Shown: positions 9,434-17,595, numbered from the stretch's first letter. The stretch: DNA of 60,397 nucleotides from Metaruminococcus_A sp003150405 (GCA_902489745.1 CABUBB010000010.1:1-60397), one strand, 5' to 3'. A program made the numbers and translations. Notes: generated by a model from the letters alone, not told the origin.

Positions 9434-9700
9434 TGGTGATTCTGTTGTTGAAAAATTCAACAAATATAAAAAGAAGCTAAAACGTGCCTACATACAATTA
9501 CAGAATTCAAAAAAATGCGCACAGCAAATAAACTGGCACTCCTTTTCATTGAGCCCCAGCGTATTTTTCATGCGTATTTTTAAGGTTAGACCTTTAAATA
9601 CTCTTGCAGTACAGGCAGTTTCGTGCTAGTATAAATTTGTAAATGGTGTATAAATCTATAAACAAAAAAAGAATAACAACAGAATCACCATTATGTTGTT
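9424..9700. repeat. Candidate invertible DNA element: 26-bp perfect inverted repeats around a promoter
   Basis: The left arm 9424-9449 is the exact reverse complement of the right arm 9675-9700 (core ATAATGGTGATTCTGTTGTT on the left). The arms enclose 225 bp. The left arm covers the last three codons and stop of the recombinase; swapping identical arms by inversion would leave that coding end unchanged. The right arm ends 28 bp before the GTG start of the HD-GYP gene. A small palindrome (TTGTTGAA-AAA-TTCAACAA, 9445-9463) adjoins the left arm and may be part of a recombinase-binding site. Inside there is no gene, only the promoter at 9604-9632. Confidence 0.85.
9578..9632 (+). promoter_or_regulatory. 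Promoter inside the invertible element, now facing the HD-GYP gene
   Basis: A -35 TTGCAG (9604-9609), a 17-bp spacer and a -10 TAGTAT (9627-9632) point rightward, with the start of transcription near 9640. Just upstream, a near-palindrome TTTAAGGTTAGACCTTTAAA (about 9579-9598) could bind a regulator. If the element flipped, this promoter would face into the 3' end of the recombinase gene, antisense to it. Confidence 0.7.
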
Positions 9701-9728
9701 GTCCTTTTCACTGGGAAGGAGCGAAGCT

Positions 9729-10367
9729 GTGTTGCTGCAAAATATATGCCTCCAAGAGCTTAACTCTTACTTTGCTTCGCTTCCTCTTTTTTTACAACAG
9801 CACAGTCGAATGGTTGGGATATACACCCAACTTCTGGCACGTGAAGTTTTAGCCGAATCATCTGTTGAATTTCCTTTATACGCACAAAGCTGGAGCCTTT
9901 CAGACTTTTTTGGGTTTGGTTTTTACCACGACATTGGAAAATCCGGCATTGCAAACAGCATTTGGAGCTATACCGGTGCTCTTAACCAAGAGGAACGAAA
10001 ACTTGCTCAGTCTCATACCATTCTCGGGGCATATCTCATTCTTGGTAAACTGCCTTTTCCCGGCGGTGACAATGGTATCCCAAACCTGCGTGATACATTG
10101 GCGCAATGCTGTCTGTATCATCATGAACACTGGGATGGAAGCGGCTATCCCTTCGGATTGAGCGGTAAAACAATTCCCTATTTCGCTCGAATGGTCGGAA
10201 TTGCTGACGCCTTTGATGCCATGACGTCCAACCGGCCCTACCACCGTGGAATCTCTGTGCAGGATGCTTTGCTGGAAATTCAGAACGGCGCAGGTACTCA
10301 GTTTGATCCTATGTTGGCTGAGCGTTTTTGCTCTATCTTGCGTCAGCACTCATATCAACTTCTGTAA
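9729..10367 (+). CDS. HD-GYP domain protein, putative c-di-GMP phosphodiesterase
   Basis: About 212 residues, a nearly bare HD-GYP domain. Metal and catalytic residues typical of the family are visible: HSRMV early, H67-D68 in YHDIGKSGI, H in QSHTILG, HHEHWDGSGYP with G139-Y140-P141, then IADAFDAM. The start is set at GTG 9729 because GGAAGGAG lies 7 nt upstream. An ATG at 9693 is in frame but sits inside the right inverted repeat and has no ribosome site. No sensor or transmembrane segment is attached. It is transcribed from the invertible promoter and followed 43 nt later by a surface protein gene, so c-di-GMP hydrolysis and surface display may switch together. HD-GYP enzymes usually open c-di-GMP to pGpG and GMP; substrate choice here is inferred. 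Confidence 0.9.
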   Translation: MLLQNICLQELNSYFASLPLFLQQHSRMVGIYTQLLAREVLAESSVEFPLYAQSWSLSDFFGFGFYHDIGKSGIANSIWSYTGALNQEERKLAQSHTILGAYLILGKLPFPGGDNGIPNLRDTLAQCCLYHHEHWDGSGYPFGLSGKTIPYFARMVGIADAFDAMTSNRPYHRGISVQDALLEIQNGAGTQFDPMLAERFCSILRQHSYQLL

Positions 10368-10410
10368 CAAAAGCCGCTGTGAACGGCTATAAAAATAGGA
10401 GGTAGTAAAA

Positions 10411-12258
10411 ATGAAGGCATTCAAACGTTTTCTGCCCCTGCTTCTCAGTCTTGTGCTGCTGATTTCCCTGAGCAACATGACGGCCTTGGCAGGTGGACAG
10501 GAGTACACTGACTGGGCAAGTGGCACATCTTTGCCGTCAAGCGGCGTCTACCGGTTGACAACGAATGTTACATTATCCCAAGAGGTTACCATTGGCAGTT
10601 GGGGTTCTTCCCGTCCAGAAACCCCAAAATCTTCCCTGGTGCTGGATTTAAACGGCCATACTATTACAGCAGCCAGCGGAGAAGCATTTTTTGTGCAGGT
10701 AACCGGCGGTTTAACCATTGAAGACAACAAGGGCGGCGGCAAAATCACCAATGCTGGCGCCGGAAGTATGAAAACGCTGGTACAGGTAAACGGCGGCTCC
10801 TTTACAATGACAGGCGGAACGCTGGAAAATACGACAAAGATGGGCTATGCTCTGCATGTAAACGGAAACAGCATTGCTTCTGTTTCCGGCGGAACCATTG
10901 TGAACAGTGGGAGTTCCGGGTATGCGGCTTTTGTAAATGGCACCAGTGAATCTGGCAAAAAGGGCGGCAGTTTGACCTTGTCTGGTGATGGTGAAATTAA
11001 AAATACGATTGACGGCGGCAAGGCGCTTCAAATAAATGGCGGTAATGCCTCGAATGCATCCCTCTCTATGGAAGGCGGCCGCGTCATGCAGGAAAGTACG
11101 TATAGTTCGTCCTCTGCCATAATGGTTAACACCGGCACTCCCAAAGACGGCGACCAGCCCATTGTCATTTCCGGAGGCTCTATTACCTCAAACGCCGTAG
11201 GAATTGAGGCGGATTCCGCGCCAATTACCGTTACCGGTGGTACATTTGATGTTCAAACCTATGCTTTCCAGACCCGCCACACGACCATAACACCGCAGGG
11301 AGAAAACAGTGTAAATGTAACCGCCGGAAAAGCAATTTTTCACACTTTGAGAGATGGTTCAGACAACCAGATTAATGGCGGTAATTTTGACGCCCCAAAC
11401 ATTAAAGAAGCCTATACTTCGGATGAACCCGGTGATACTCCATCCAAAACGGTCATCACAGGTGGTTCCTACACCACTTCCCCGGTCGAATATATCACCG
11501 CTGATCGTACCGCAGTCGGTTATACTGAAGTCGGCAAGGATAAGGTTTTTCTAGTCGGTACAGGCGAAGAAGTTGGTCAAGGACTTGCTTCTGCACCAAC
11601 CGGTTCGCAAATTGAAGTTTTAAAGGGCGACGTTTCGTTCTCCATCCCGGTTGACGGCGTCACTGTCACCAATCCTGGCGGCGGAAATGTAACTGTCAAC
11701 GACAAAACAGTGGATGAAAACACGGATGTTGTAACTCATATTCACCAACTCCAGAAAACAGAAGCCAAAGCTCCCAGCTGCACCGAAAAAGGTAATGTTG
11801 CCTACTGGTATTGTGCCGGTTGCGGCAAATATTTCAGCGATGAAGGCATTACCGAGATCACCAAAATTGAACGGCCTGCTCTCGGTCATAATTATGCAGA
11901 TGCATGGACCTCTGACAATGGATCCCACTGGCATGAATGCACTGTCTGCGGCGACCACACTGGTGCAGCCGCTCACATAAGCGACGAAGGTGTTGTCACT
12001 CAACCGGCAACGGAGACCGAAAATGGTGAAAAAACATATACCTGCACCATTTGCGGCAAAGTTTTAAAAACCGAAAGCATTCCGGCAACTGGTTCTGTAG
12101 AACTACCAAATACAAACAATACTGGTAACTCCAGCAGTGGCAATGCAGCACCACAAACCGGTGACTCTAATGTTTCAAATCTCTTGGCTCTGAGCATACT
12201 TGCAGCAGGGGCAGCGCTCGCATCTTTGCTCATTATCCGTCGGAAGGCTGATAAATAG
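10411..12258 (+). CDS. Wall-anchored beta-helix surface protein with CxxC repeat modules
   Basis: A secreted protein of 615 residues. It has a signal peptide (about 1-27, ending TALAG), then a right-handed beta-helix-like region to about residue 360 with repeating turns such as GGSFTMTGGTLENT and NGNSIASVSGGTI. A linker leads to two modules with paired CxxC motifs (about 450-550: YWYCAGCGKYF, WHECTVCGDH, YTCTICGKV) common in clostridial surface proteins. A sorting signal follows (PQTGD, hydrophobic helix, RRKADK). The ribosome site AGGAGG precedes ATG 10411. It lies 43 nt behind the HD-GYP gene with no terminator between, so it probably shares the invertible promoter. Beta-helix repeats suggest binding or cleaving polysaccharide, but no catalytic residues can be assigned; an adhesin is equally possible. 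Confidence 0.88.
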   Translation: MKAFKRFLPLLLSLVLLISLSNMTALAGGQEYTDWASGTSLPSSGVYRLTTNVTLSQEVTIGSWGSSRPETPKSSLVLDLNGHTITAASGEAFFVQVTGGLTIEDNKGGGKITNAGAGSMKTLVQVNGGSFTMTGGTLENTTKMGYALHVNGNSIASVSGGTIVNSGSSGYAAFVNGTSESGKKGGSLTLSGDGEIKNTIDGGKALQINGGNASNASLSMEGGRVMQESTYSSSSAIMVNTGTPKDGDQPIVISGGSITSNAVGIEADSAPITVTGGTFDVQTYAFQTRHTTITPQGENSVNVTAGKAIFHTLRDGSDNQINGGNFDAPNIKEAYTSDEPGDTPSKTVITGGSYTTSPVEYITADRTAVGYTEVGKDKVFLVGTGEEVGQGLASAPTGSQIEVLKGDVSFSIPVDGVTVTNPGGGNVTVNDKTVDENTDVVTHIHQLQKTEAKAPSCTEKGNVAYWYCAGCGKYFSDEGITEITKIERPALGHNYADAWTSDNGSHWHECTVCGDHTGAAAHISDEGVVTQPATETENGEKTYTCTICGKVLKTESIPATGSVELPNTNNTGNSSSGNAAPQTGDSNVSNLLALSILAAGAALASLLIIRRKADK

Positions 12259-12267
12259 CTGTCCGCA

Positions 12268-12300
12268 AAAGGGGGCTAATAACTGGCCCCCTTTCTTTTA
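12268..12300 (+). terminator. Terminator of the HD-GYP/surface-protein operon
   Basis: An AAAGGGGGC stem pairs with GCCCCCTTT and is followed by CTTTTA, 9 nt after the stop codon. It closes the transcript that starts in the invertible element. Confidence 0.85.
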
Positions 12301-12327
12301 ATCGTCGTAACTAATTGGAGTTTTCTT

Positions 12328-12810
12328 ATGATAACAGCCACCGCAACGGTCATGCAAGTCTTTGTGCAGGGAAAACGAAAAAACGACATCTATGGTTGTT
12401 TTTACAGTTCGCTTGTACAAAACCCCATTCCGTTTTCTAGCTTTTCCGATCTGCTGATTCAGGCAGACGCTTTGTTTGATTCCATTCAATTCCCACAGTC
12501 CTTTTTAGAACACCGGCGTTTTGTCAATCCACCCGGCCGTCCTCGGAAGTATGCACCCGGCGACAATACACCGCTGCGGCCGGAGAACATTCCGGTATAT
12601 TCCCACTCTGAAGATGCTATAGGAATACCCAGCCTCTGTCATTTTCAGCTTCATGTTCTGTACCGTCAGCACGGGAGCTGGCAAGGTAGGGTACGCTGGT
12701 GTGAAACCGAAAAAGAGATGAATTTCCGCAGCGCTTTTGAACTTCTCTACCTGCTTCTTGAGGCAGTCCACACCGAAGAGTCCAGTCAAAACAGTGCCGC
12801 ATCTCTTTAA
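12328..12810 (+). CDS. Conserved hypothetical protein
   Basis: A 160-residue soluble protein starting at an ATG behind TTGGAG. The central part contains PPGRPRKYAPGDN. The C-terminal part (VLYRQHGSWQGRVRWCETEKEMNFRSAFELLYLLLEAV) resembles a short module recurrent in Oscillospirales hypothetical proteins, where HxSWQGxVxW is followed by a FRSxxELL helix. I cannot assign a function. It stands alone between two terminators, so it is probably monocistronic. Confidence 0.65.
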   Translation: MITATATVMQVFVQGKRKNDIYGCFYSSLVQNPIPFSSFSDLLIQADALFDSIQFPQSFLEHRRFVNPPGRPRKYAPGDNTPLRPENIPVYSHSEDAIGIPSLCHFQLHVLYRQHGSWQGRVRWCETEKEMNFRSAFELLYLLLEAVHTEESSQNSAASL

Positions 12811-12851
12811 AAAGCCGTTTCGCATTCCTTCTGTTCCATTTATGCGTAAAT

Positions 12852-12903
12852 GAAAACCGTAGAGGATTTGCCTAAAATGAATTCTCTGCGGTTTTCGTTT
12901 TCC
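12852..12903 (+). terminator. Terminator after the hypothetical gene
   Basis: A GAAAACCGTAGAG stem (12852-12864) pairs with CTCTGCGGTTTTC (12884-12896, one G-T pair), followed by GTTTTCC. Confidence 0.7.
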
Positions 12904-13093
12904 TTGTAAAAAACAATGCAAAACCCTTACGGGAACTTGATTTATAAAAAGCTGCGGCGACTTAGCGCTTCTATAGCGATATCGTATTCAGCTGAATCAG
13001 CATCGTTCTCCCGCTGCACGTTTCTGCTTTAAGTACCGGCAGCATCCTGTTTTGCCAAAAGCTCCGAACTGCTGCTCAGCGAGTTTACAAGAA

Positions 13094-13117
13094 CCAGGCT
13101 GTATAAAAACAGCCTGG
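13094..13117 (-). terminator. Hairpin, possible minus-strand terminator
   Basis: CCAGGCTG and CAGCCTGG flank an 8-nt loop. On the minus strand it lies just after the small open frame 13122-13262 and is followed by TTCTTGT, so it could end a minus-strand transcript. Confidence 0.45.
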
Positions 13118-13121
13118 AAAA

Positions 13122-13262
13122 TTACATTAAAGCAAGAGGAATGACCTGGGAAAACAAATTTGTACGATGGTCATGATTACCATCACAATGGCCGCTGGGT
13201 TCCTTCTTATGTGCCGCGTCCCTATTGATCCAATCGTACTCGCCGGCATTTGAGTTTTCCAT
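13122..13262 (-). CDS. Possible small His-rich peptide, 46 residues
   Basis: The frame starts MENSNAGEYDWINRD, has a hydrophilic centre with a GHCDGNHDH cluster that could bind metal, and ends NLFSQVIPLALM. A hairpin follows directly. Against it, no ribosome site precedes the ATG and I know no family. It may be chance or a decayed gene. Confidence 0.25.
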   Translation of the reverse strand: MENSNAGEYDWINRDAAHKKEPSGHCDGNHDHRTNLFSQVIPLALM

Positions 13263-13334
13263 ATACTGTACATTGCTTTTGGCAAAAACCCATTGCGTCA
13301 GAGAATGCACACAAAATAGCGTCGTAAAATTTGT

Positions 13335-13556
13335 ATGGAAGGGTTGCACTGCAATGACTGCGTTAACTGGCCGGAACGCACCTTCAACCCAACCAGCATC
13401 ATGCGTGCAAAGACAGACTACCGTTCCAACACAGCCACTGCCTATATGGCAGAGCCTTAATAAACAATCATTATTTGGCTCAGGTGGTCAGCCAAGCCGG
13501 TTACCAAGCTGAATAAATCTTGGAACCAGCAAAATAGCGCGGGTTTCTATCCGTAA
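13335..13556 (+). pseudogene. Possible frameshifted coding remnant
   Basis: Three successive short stretches in different frames look protein-like. One ends ...RAKTDYRSNTATAYMAEP at 13460, one contains AQVVSQAGYQAE, and one reads KLNKSWNQQNSAGFYP and stops at 13556. Together they suggest the decayed end of one gene. No ribosome site, domain or intact frame is present. The rest of 12904-13690 shows nothing else I can support. Confidence 0.3.
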
Positions 13557-13699
13557 TAAAAAGCCGTGACCGCACATTTCAAGCTACATTTTTTCTTTCT
13601 TAGGAATTCAAATACGTTTTATCCCGTTTCTTCAGACCAAAAAGGCGGCATTTCCGATCCGATTTACTGACAATTTCGGTAATATGCACAAGTCTATTG

Positions 13700-13713
13700 T
13701 TAGTCTAGACTAA
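13700..13713. promoter_or_regulatory. Upstream metalloregulator-type operator (TTAG-N6-CTAA)
   Basis: A perfect 14-bp palindrome, TTAGTCTAGACTAA, 36 bp upstream of the feo -35 box. It resembles half of the DtxR/IdeR operator pattern and matches a second copy at the start of transcription. Confidence 0.65.
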
Positions 13714-13748
13714 TCCATGGTCGAAATGTCAAATTTCTTAAAAAGCTA

Positions 13749-13777
13749 TTGACATTTTGTCCATAAATCATTATTAT
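13749..13777 (+). promoter_or_regulatory. feo operon promoter
   Basis: A -35 TTGACA (13749-13754), exactly 17 bp of spacer, and a -10 TATTAT (13772-13777). Transcription should begin near 13784, about 80 nt before the first feoA start codon. Confidence 0.85.
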
Positions 13778-13786
13778 TTTTAATGG

Positions 13787-13800
13787 TTAGTAAACGCTAA
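13787..13800. promoter_or_regulatory. Metalloregulator-type operator at the feo transcription start
   Basis: TTAG-TAAACG-CTAA at about +4 to +17 of the predicted transcript, extended by one base on each side (GTTAG/CTAAC). A repressor bound here would block initiation. The DtxR-type protein encoded downstream (17155) or the one at 24041 is the natural candidate. Confidence 0.65.
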
Positions 13801-13862
13801 CTACTTCTTTGGTTCAATGTTTCGTTATTACGAATTTATCTTCATGTAAGGAAGGAAGTAAC

Positions 13863-14075
13863 ATGATGCCTTTGACACTTGCGAATATTGGTGAAGAGAA
13901 TACCATTAAAAAGGTCGGCGGTAAGCCGGAGGTGAAAAAGCATCTGGAGAATCTCGGTTTCGTAGCTGGGGGAAATGTTACGGTGATTACCACACTGGGC
14001 GGAAATGTCATTGTCAATGTAAAAGAATCCCGCGTTGCTATCAGCAGGGAAATGGCGCAAAAAATCATGATTTAA
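13863..14075 (+). CDS. feoA: FeoA-domain protein, first copy
   Basis: A 70-residue SH3-like FeoA protein that assists ferrous iron transport by FeoB. The start at 13863 follows AAGGAAGG; the open frame reaching back to 13809 has no ribosome site and would begin in the operator region. The usual pattern is present: LGFVAGGNVTVITTLGGNVIVNV followed by SRVAISREMAQKIMI. It is first in the operon, 41 nt before the second FeoA. Paired FeoA genes ahead of feoB are common in Clostridia. Confidence 0.92.
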   Translation: MMPLTLANIGEENTIKKVGGKPEVKKHLENLGFVAGGNVTVITTLGGNVIVNVKESRVAISREMAQKIMI

Positions 14076-14116
14076 TGGTTTTGCAGATAATGATTCGATA
14101 AGGAGGATAATCCAGC

Positions 14117-14338
14117 ATGAAAACACTCAGGCAGGCAAAAATTGGCGATACCGTCAAGATTGTCAAGCTTCATGGGGAAGGCGCTGTTAAACGCCGTATC
14201 ATGGATATGGGGCTCACTAAAGGCGTGGAGGTTCACGTCCGCAAGGTGGCGCCGCTTGGCGATCCGGTTGAAATTACTGTCCGCGGCTATGAGCTTTCCA
14301 TCCGTAAAGCGGACGCAGAGATGGTCGAAGTTGAATAA
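14117..14338 (+). CDS. feoA: FeoA-domain protein, second copy
   Basis: A 73-residue FeoA protein with the core MDMGLTKGVEVHVRKVAPLGDPVEI and the terminal GYELSIRKADAEMVEVE. A strong AAGGAGG lies 10 nt upstream. It diverges clearly from the first copy, so the two probably have distinct partners or roles around FeoB. Confidence 0.93.
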   Translation: MKTLRQAKIGDTVKIVKLHGEGAVKRRIMDMGLTKGVEVHVRKVAPLGDPVEITVRGYELSIRKADAEMVEVE

Positions 14339-14431
14339 TCCGGCATCTTGGGGGAATCCCCATTTTTTTCAGCATGCGGTTAGTTTGAACTTACCGCACC
14401 GCTTCTAACCATGAAAGAGAGGAACAACAGT

Positions 14432-16885
14432 ATGGACTTGAGAATTGCCCTGGCGGGCAACCCGAACAGTGGTAAAACTACCCTGTTCAACGCGCTCACC
14501 GGTTCCAATCAGTTCGTCGGCAACTGGCCGGGGGTAACCGTTGAGAAAAAGGAAGGCAAGCTGAAAAAGCACAGCGGTGTCACCATTACCGACCTTCCGG
14601 GTATTTATTCCCTTTCCCCATATACCCTGGAAGAAGTCGTCGCGCGTAATTACCTCATTGGAGAGCGTCCGGATGCCATCCTTAATATTGTGGACGGCAC
14701 CAACCTGGAGCGCAACCTTTACCTCACCACCCAACTCACTGAGCTTGGCATTCCGGTGGTTGTCGCCATTAACATGATGGACGTCGTTCGGAAAAACGGA
14801 GACCGTATCAACATTGCGGAGCTGTCCCGTGAGCTCGGTTGTAAGATCGTTGAGATTTCAGCGCTGAAAGGCTCCGGTGTCATGGAGGCTGCAGAAGCTG
14901 CTATCACGGCTGCTAAAACCGCCAAAACTGTTCCCATGCACACCTTCTCCGGCGTCGTTGAACACGCTCTTGCACACATTGAAGAAGCTGCTCTGAACAG
15001 CATTCCGGCAGAACAGCAGCGCTGGTACGCCATTAAAATCTTTGAACGCGACGATAAGGTCCTTGCCCAGCTCAACTTGAGCAGCGACGTTAGCGGCCAT
15101 ATTGAAGAGGACATCAAAGCAGCGGAAGAGGAACTGGACGACGATGCTGAAAGCATTATCACCAACGAGCGCTATGTCTACATTGCCTCCCTCATGAAGG
15201 GCTGCTACAAAAAGAAAAGTGCTGGAAAGCTCTCGGTCTCAGATAAAATTGATAAAGTTGTTACCAACCGCTGGGCGGCTCTTCCCATTTTTGCGGTTGT
15301 CATGTTCATTGTTTACTATGTGTCAGTCACTACGGTTGGCACCTGGGCAACCGACTGGGCCAACGACGGTGTCTTTGGCGATGGCTGGCACCTCTTCGGC
15401 ATTGGTACCTCTGCTTATGAAGAAGCGGCAGAAGAATACGTTGAACCCGGTGCAATCAAGGACGCTTTCCTGGAAGCAGCCGCGGAAGCCGGCGCTGTGG
15501 ATGAAGAACAATCCACCGACGAAGAAACCGTGCTGATTCCAGACAAAGCGGAAGCGGTTACTACTACCGCTGTTCTTTATGATGACGAGGGCAACGTAGA
15601 GGAAGAAATTCCAGTTACATACCAGAGTTACCTGGAAGTTGCCGAAATGGAAGAGCCTGATCCGGCAAGCTACGGCGTCTGGATTCCCGGTATTCCGGTC
15701 CTCATTGAAAACGGCCTGAACAGCATCAACTGTGTTGACTGGCTGCAGGGCCTCATTCTTGACGGTATTGTCGGCGGCGTCGGTGCAGTTCTCGGCTTCG
15801 TCCCGCAGATGCTTGTTCTCTTTATCTTCCTCGCTATCCTTGAAAGCTGTGGCTACATGGCGCGTATTGCCTTTGTTATGGACCGTATCTTCCGCAAGTT
15901 TGGCCTCTCCGGTAAATCCTTTATTCCAATGCTTATTGGCACTGGCTGCGGTGTTCCCGGCGTTATGGCTTCACGTACCATTGAAAACGAACGCGACCGC
16001 CGTATGACCATTATGACTACCACCTTTATCCCCTGCGGCGCCAAGCTCCCAATTATTGCTCTCATTTCCGGCGCACTCTTCGGCGGAGCCTGGTGGGTTG
16101 CGCCAAGCGCCTACTTTGTCGGCATTGCGGCTATTATTATCTCCGGTATTATGTTAAAGAAAACCAAGATGTTCGCAGGCGATCCGGCGCCCTTCGTCAT
16201 GGAATTGCCGGCTTACCATCTGCCGACTATCAGTAATGTCCTCCGCTCAATGTGGGAACGGGCGTGGTCCTTCATCAAAAAGGCAGGTACCATCATCCTG
16301 CTTTCCGCAATCCTGCTCTGGTTCCTCATGAACTTTGGCTTTGAAAACGGCGGGTTTGGCATGGTCGGCGACCTAAACAACTCCATTCTGGCAGGCATCG
16401 GCAATGCCATTGCCTGGATCTTTATTCCACTTGGCTTCGGCAACTGGGAAAGTGCAGTTGCTACCGTTACCGGCCTTATCGCAAAAGAAAACGTTGTTGG
16501 CACCTTTGGTGTTCTGTTTGGCGGATTCGACGAAGTTGCAGAGAATGGTTGGCAGATTTGGACCAACATGCAGGCCTCCTTCACCACCCTCTCGGCATAC
16601 TCCTTCCTCGTTTTCAACCTGCTCTGCGCACCTTGCTTTGCAGCAATGGGCGCCATTAAGCGCGAGATGAACTCTGCAAAATGGACCCTCTTTGCCATTG
16701 GTTACCAGTGCATCTTTGCATACGCAATGGCGCTGGTGGTTTACCAGCTGGGCATGCTCTTTACCGGACAGGGCAACATCATCGGTTCCATTGTCGCCTT
16801 CGTCATTGTCGCCTTCATCCTCTTTATGCTGTTCAAACCGTATAAAGAGTCTGAAAAATTGACAAAACCGGTAAAAGTAGGTTAA
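14432..16885 (+). CDS. feoB: Ferrous iron transporter FeoB
   Basis: An 817-residue membrane iron(II) transporter with an N-terminal G domain: P-loop G9-NPNSGKT-16, DLPGIYSL switch, and NMMD guanine specificity motif. A helical regulatory domain (about 170-260) follows, then a polytopic membrane domain with the two Gate regions (IPMLIGTGCGVPGVMASR, FIPCGAKLPII). The start at 14432 is preferred because GAGAGG lies 9 nt upstream; an ATG at 14411 has no site. Between the first and second membrane helices (about 325-420) is an unusually acidic, Glu-rich stretch of nearly 100 residues that probably faces outside. It is followed by its small Cys-rich partner. Confidence 0.95.
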   Translation: MDLRIALAGNPNSGKTTLFNALTGSNQFVGNWPGVTVEKKEGKLKKHSGVTITDLPGIYSLSPYTLEEVVARNYLIGERPDAILNIVDGTNLERNLYLTTQLTELGIPVVVAINMMDVVRKNGDRINIAELSRELGCKIVEISALKGSGVMEAAEAAITAAKTAKTVPMHTFSGVVEHALAHIEEAALNSIPAEQQRWYAIKIFERDDKVLAQLNLSSDVSGHIEEDIKAAEEELDDDAESIITNERYVYIASLMKGCYKKKSAGKLSVSDKIDKVVTNRWAALPIFAVVMFIVYYVSVTTVGTWATDWANDGVFGDGWHLFGIGTSAYEEAAEEYVEPGAIKDAFLEAAAEAGAVDEEQSTDEETVLIPDKAEAVTTTAVLYDDEGNVEEEIPVTYQSYLEVAEMEEPDPASYGVWIPGIPVLIENGLNSINCVDWLQGLILDGIVGGVGAVLGFVPQMLVLFIFLAILESCGYMARIAFVMDRIFRKFGLSGKSFIPMLIGTGCGVPGVMASRTIENERDRRMTIMTTTFIPCGAKLPIIALISGALFGGAWWVAPSAYFVGIAAIIISGIMLKKTKMFAGDPAPFVMELPAYHLPTISNVLRSMWERAWSFIKKAGTIILLSAILLWFLMNFGFENGGFGMVGDLNNSILAGIGNAIAWIFIPLGFGNWESAVATVTGLIAKENVVGTFGVLFGGFDEVAENGWQIWTNMQASFTTLSAYSFLVFNLLCAPCFAAMGAIKREMNSAKWTLFAIGYQCIFAYAMALVVYQLGMLFTGQGNIIGSIVAFVIVAFILFMLFKPYKESEKLTKPVKVG

Positions 16886-16918
16886 CATAACCATAGTAAG
16901 CCTGAAAGGAGGAAACCT

Positions 16919-17092
16919 ATGCTTACCTGGTTGTCTGAAAACATATCTTCCATCCTCATTGGTGTTGTGCTTCTAGCCGTTGTTGCGGTGGTCATCCTCT
17001 ATATGGTAAGGAACAAGAAGAAGGGAAAATCCTCCTGCGGCTGCGGATGTGCCGGCTGCTCCATGAACGGCTGTTGTCATCAAAAAAAGTAA
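16919..17092 (+). CDS. FeoB-associated Cys-rich membrane protein
   Basis: A 57-residue protein with one N-terminal transmembrane helix (ILIGVVLLAVVAVVILYMV), a basic stretch (RNKKKGK) and a C-terminal cluster of seven cysteines (SSCGCGCAGCSMNGCC). The AAAGGAGG site precedes ATG 16919. This is the FeoB-associated Cys-rich family of Firmicutes, often taking the place of FeoC. It begins 33 nt after feoB and is followed by a terminator, so it ends the operon. Its cysteines could carry iron or an iron-sulfur cluster at the inner membrane face; this is inferred. Confidence 0.88.
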   Translation: MLTWLSENISSILIGVVLLAVVAVVILYMVRNKKKGKSSCGCGCAGCSMNGCCHQKK

Positions 17093-17096
17093 CTGT

Positions 17097-17140
17097 AAGG
17101 GAGATGCGGGATCCTGTTCCTGCACCTCCCTTATCTTTTC
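17097..17140 (+). terminator. Terminator of the feo operon
   Basis: AAGGGAG (17097-17103) pairs with CTCCCTT (17126-17132), followed by ATCTTTTC. The DtxR-type gene starts only 15 nt further, so it may receive readthrough. Confidence 0.75.
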
Positions 17141-17154
17141 CCCAGAGGTAAGTT

Positions 17155-17595
17155 ATGGCTAACCCACATATAACGCTGACAGCATCAAATATTAAATACC
17201 TGCTTGTGCTCAAAGAATTGAACCAGACAGACGGCGGCGTACGCTGCGCCAGTATTGCGGAAGCCCTTGGCGTTTCCCGGCCCAGTGTCCACCGCATGAT
17301 AGACACCCTCAAAGAACTAGGGCTGGTTCAAAAAAGCCGTTACGGTATGGTATTTTTCACCAGACAGGGACAGGTTCTTGCCGAACAGTACAGCATCTAC
17401 TACTGCATTGTCTGCCGCTATTTTGCTGCTGTCCTGCTGGAGGAAACGGATAAAAAAGCTGCCGCCTTTGCACTGCTCGCCGAAATACCGCTGGACAGCA
17501 TTGCCGCCATGTGCAGCCGTATGGAGGTTGAAATGCAAAGGCGTACCGAGACCGGATCGGCACTTTCGTCCATCCGGCTTTCCCCAAATGCCTAA
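17155..17595 (+). CDS. DtxR-like winged-helix regulator
   Basis: A 146-residue protein whose first 75 residues match the DtxR/MntR DNA-binding domain: a helix, then SIAEALGVSRPSVHRMIDTLKELGLVQKSRYGMVFFTRQGQVLAEQ. The second half has Cys and Glu residues (YYCIVCRYF, LLEETDKKAA) that could form the metal site and dimer interface, but the match to the classic dimerisation domain is loose. The position directly after feo suggests control of iron uptake through the TTAG-N6-CTAA sites. It could also be a more general MarR-like protein. Confidence 0.75.
   Translation: MANPHITLTASNIKYLLVLKELNQTDGGVRCASIAEALGVSRPSVHRMIDTLKELGLVQKSRYGMVFFTRQGQVLAEQYSIYYCIVCRYFAAVLLEETDKKAAAFALLAEIPLDSIAAMCSRMEVEMQRRTETGSALSSIRLSPNA

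Noticed and set aside
9643..9852. 69-codon open frame overlapping the right inverted repeat
   Set aside because: It is in another frame over the HD-GYP gene start, has no ribosome site and no domain.
13225..13512. 95-codon open frame on the plus strand
   Set aside because: Cysteine- and proline-rich without a domain. A neighbouring frame gives more protein-like fragments, so the region is better read as decayed.
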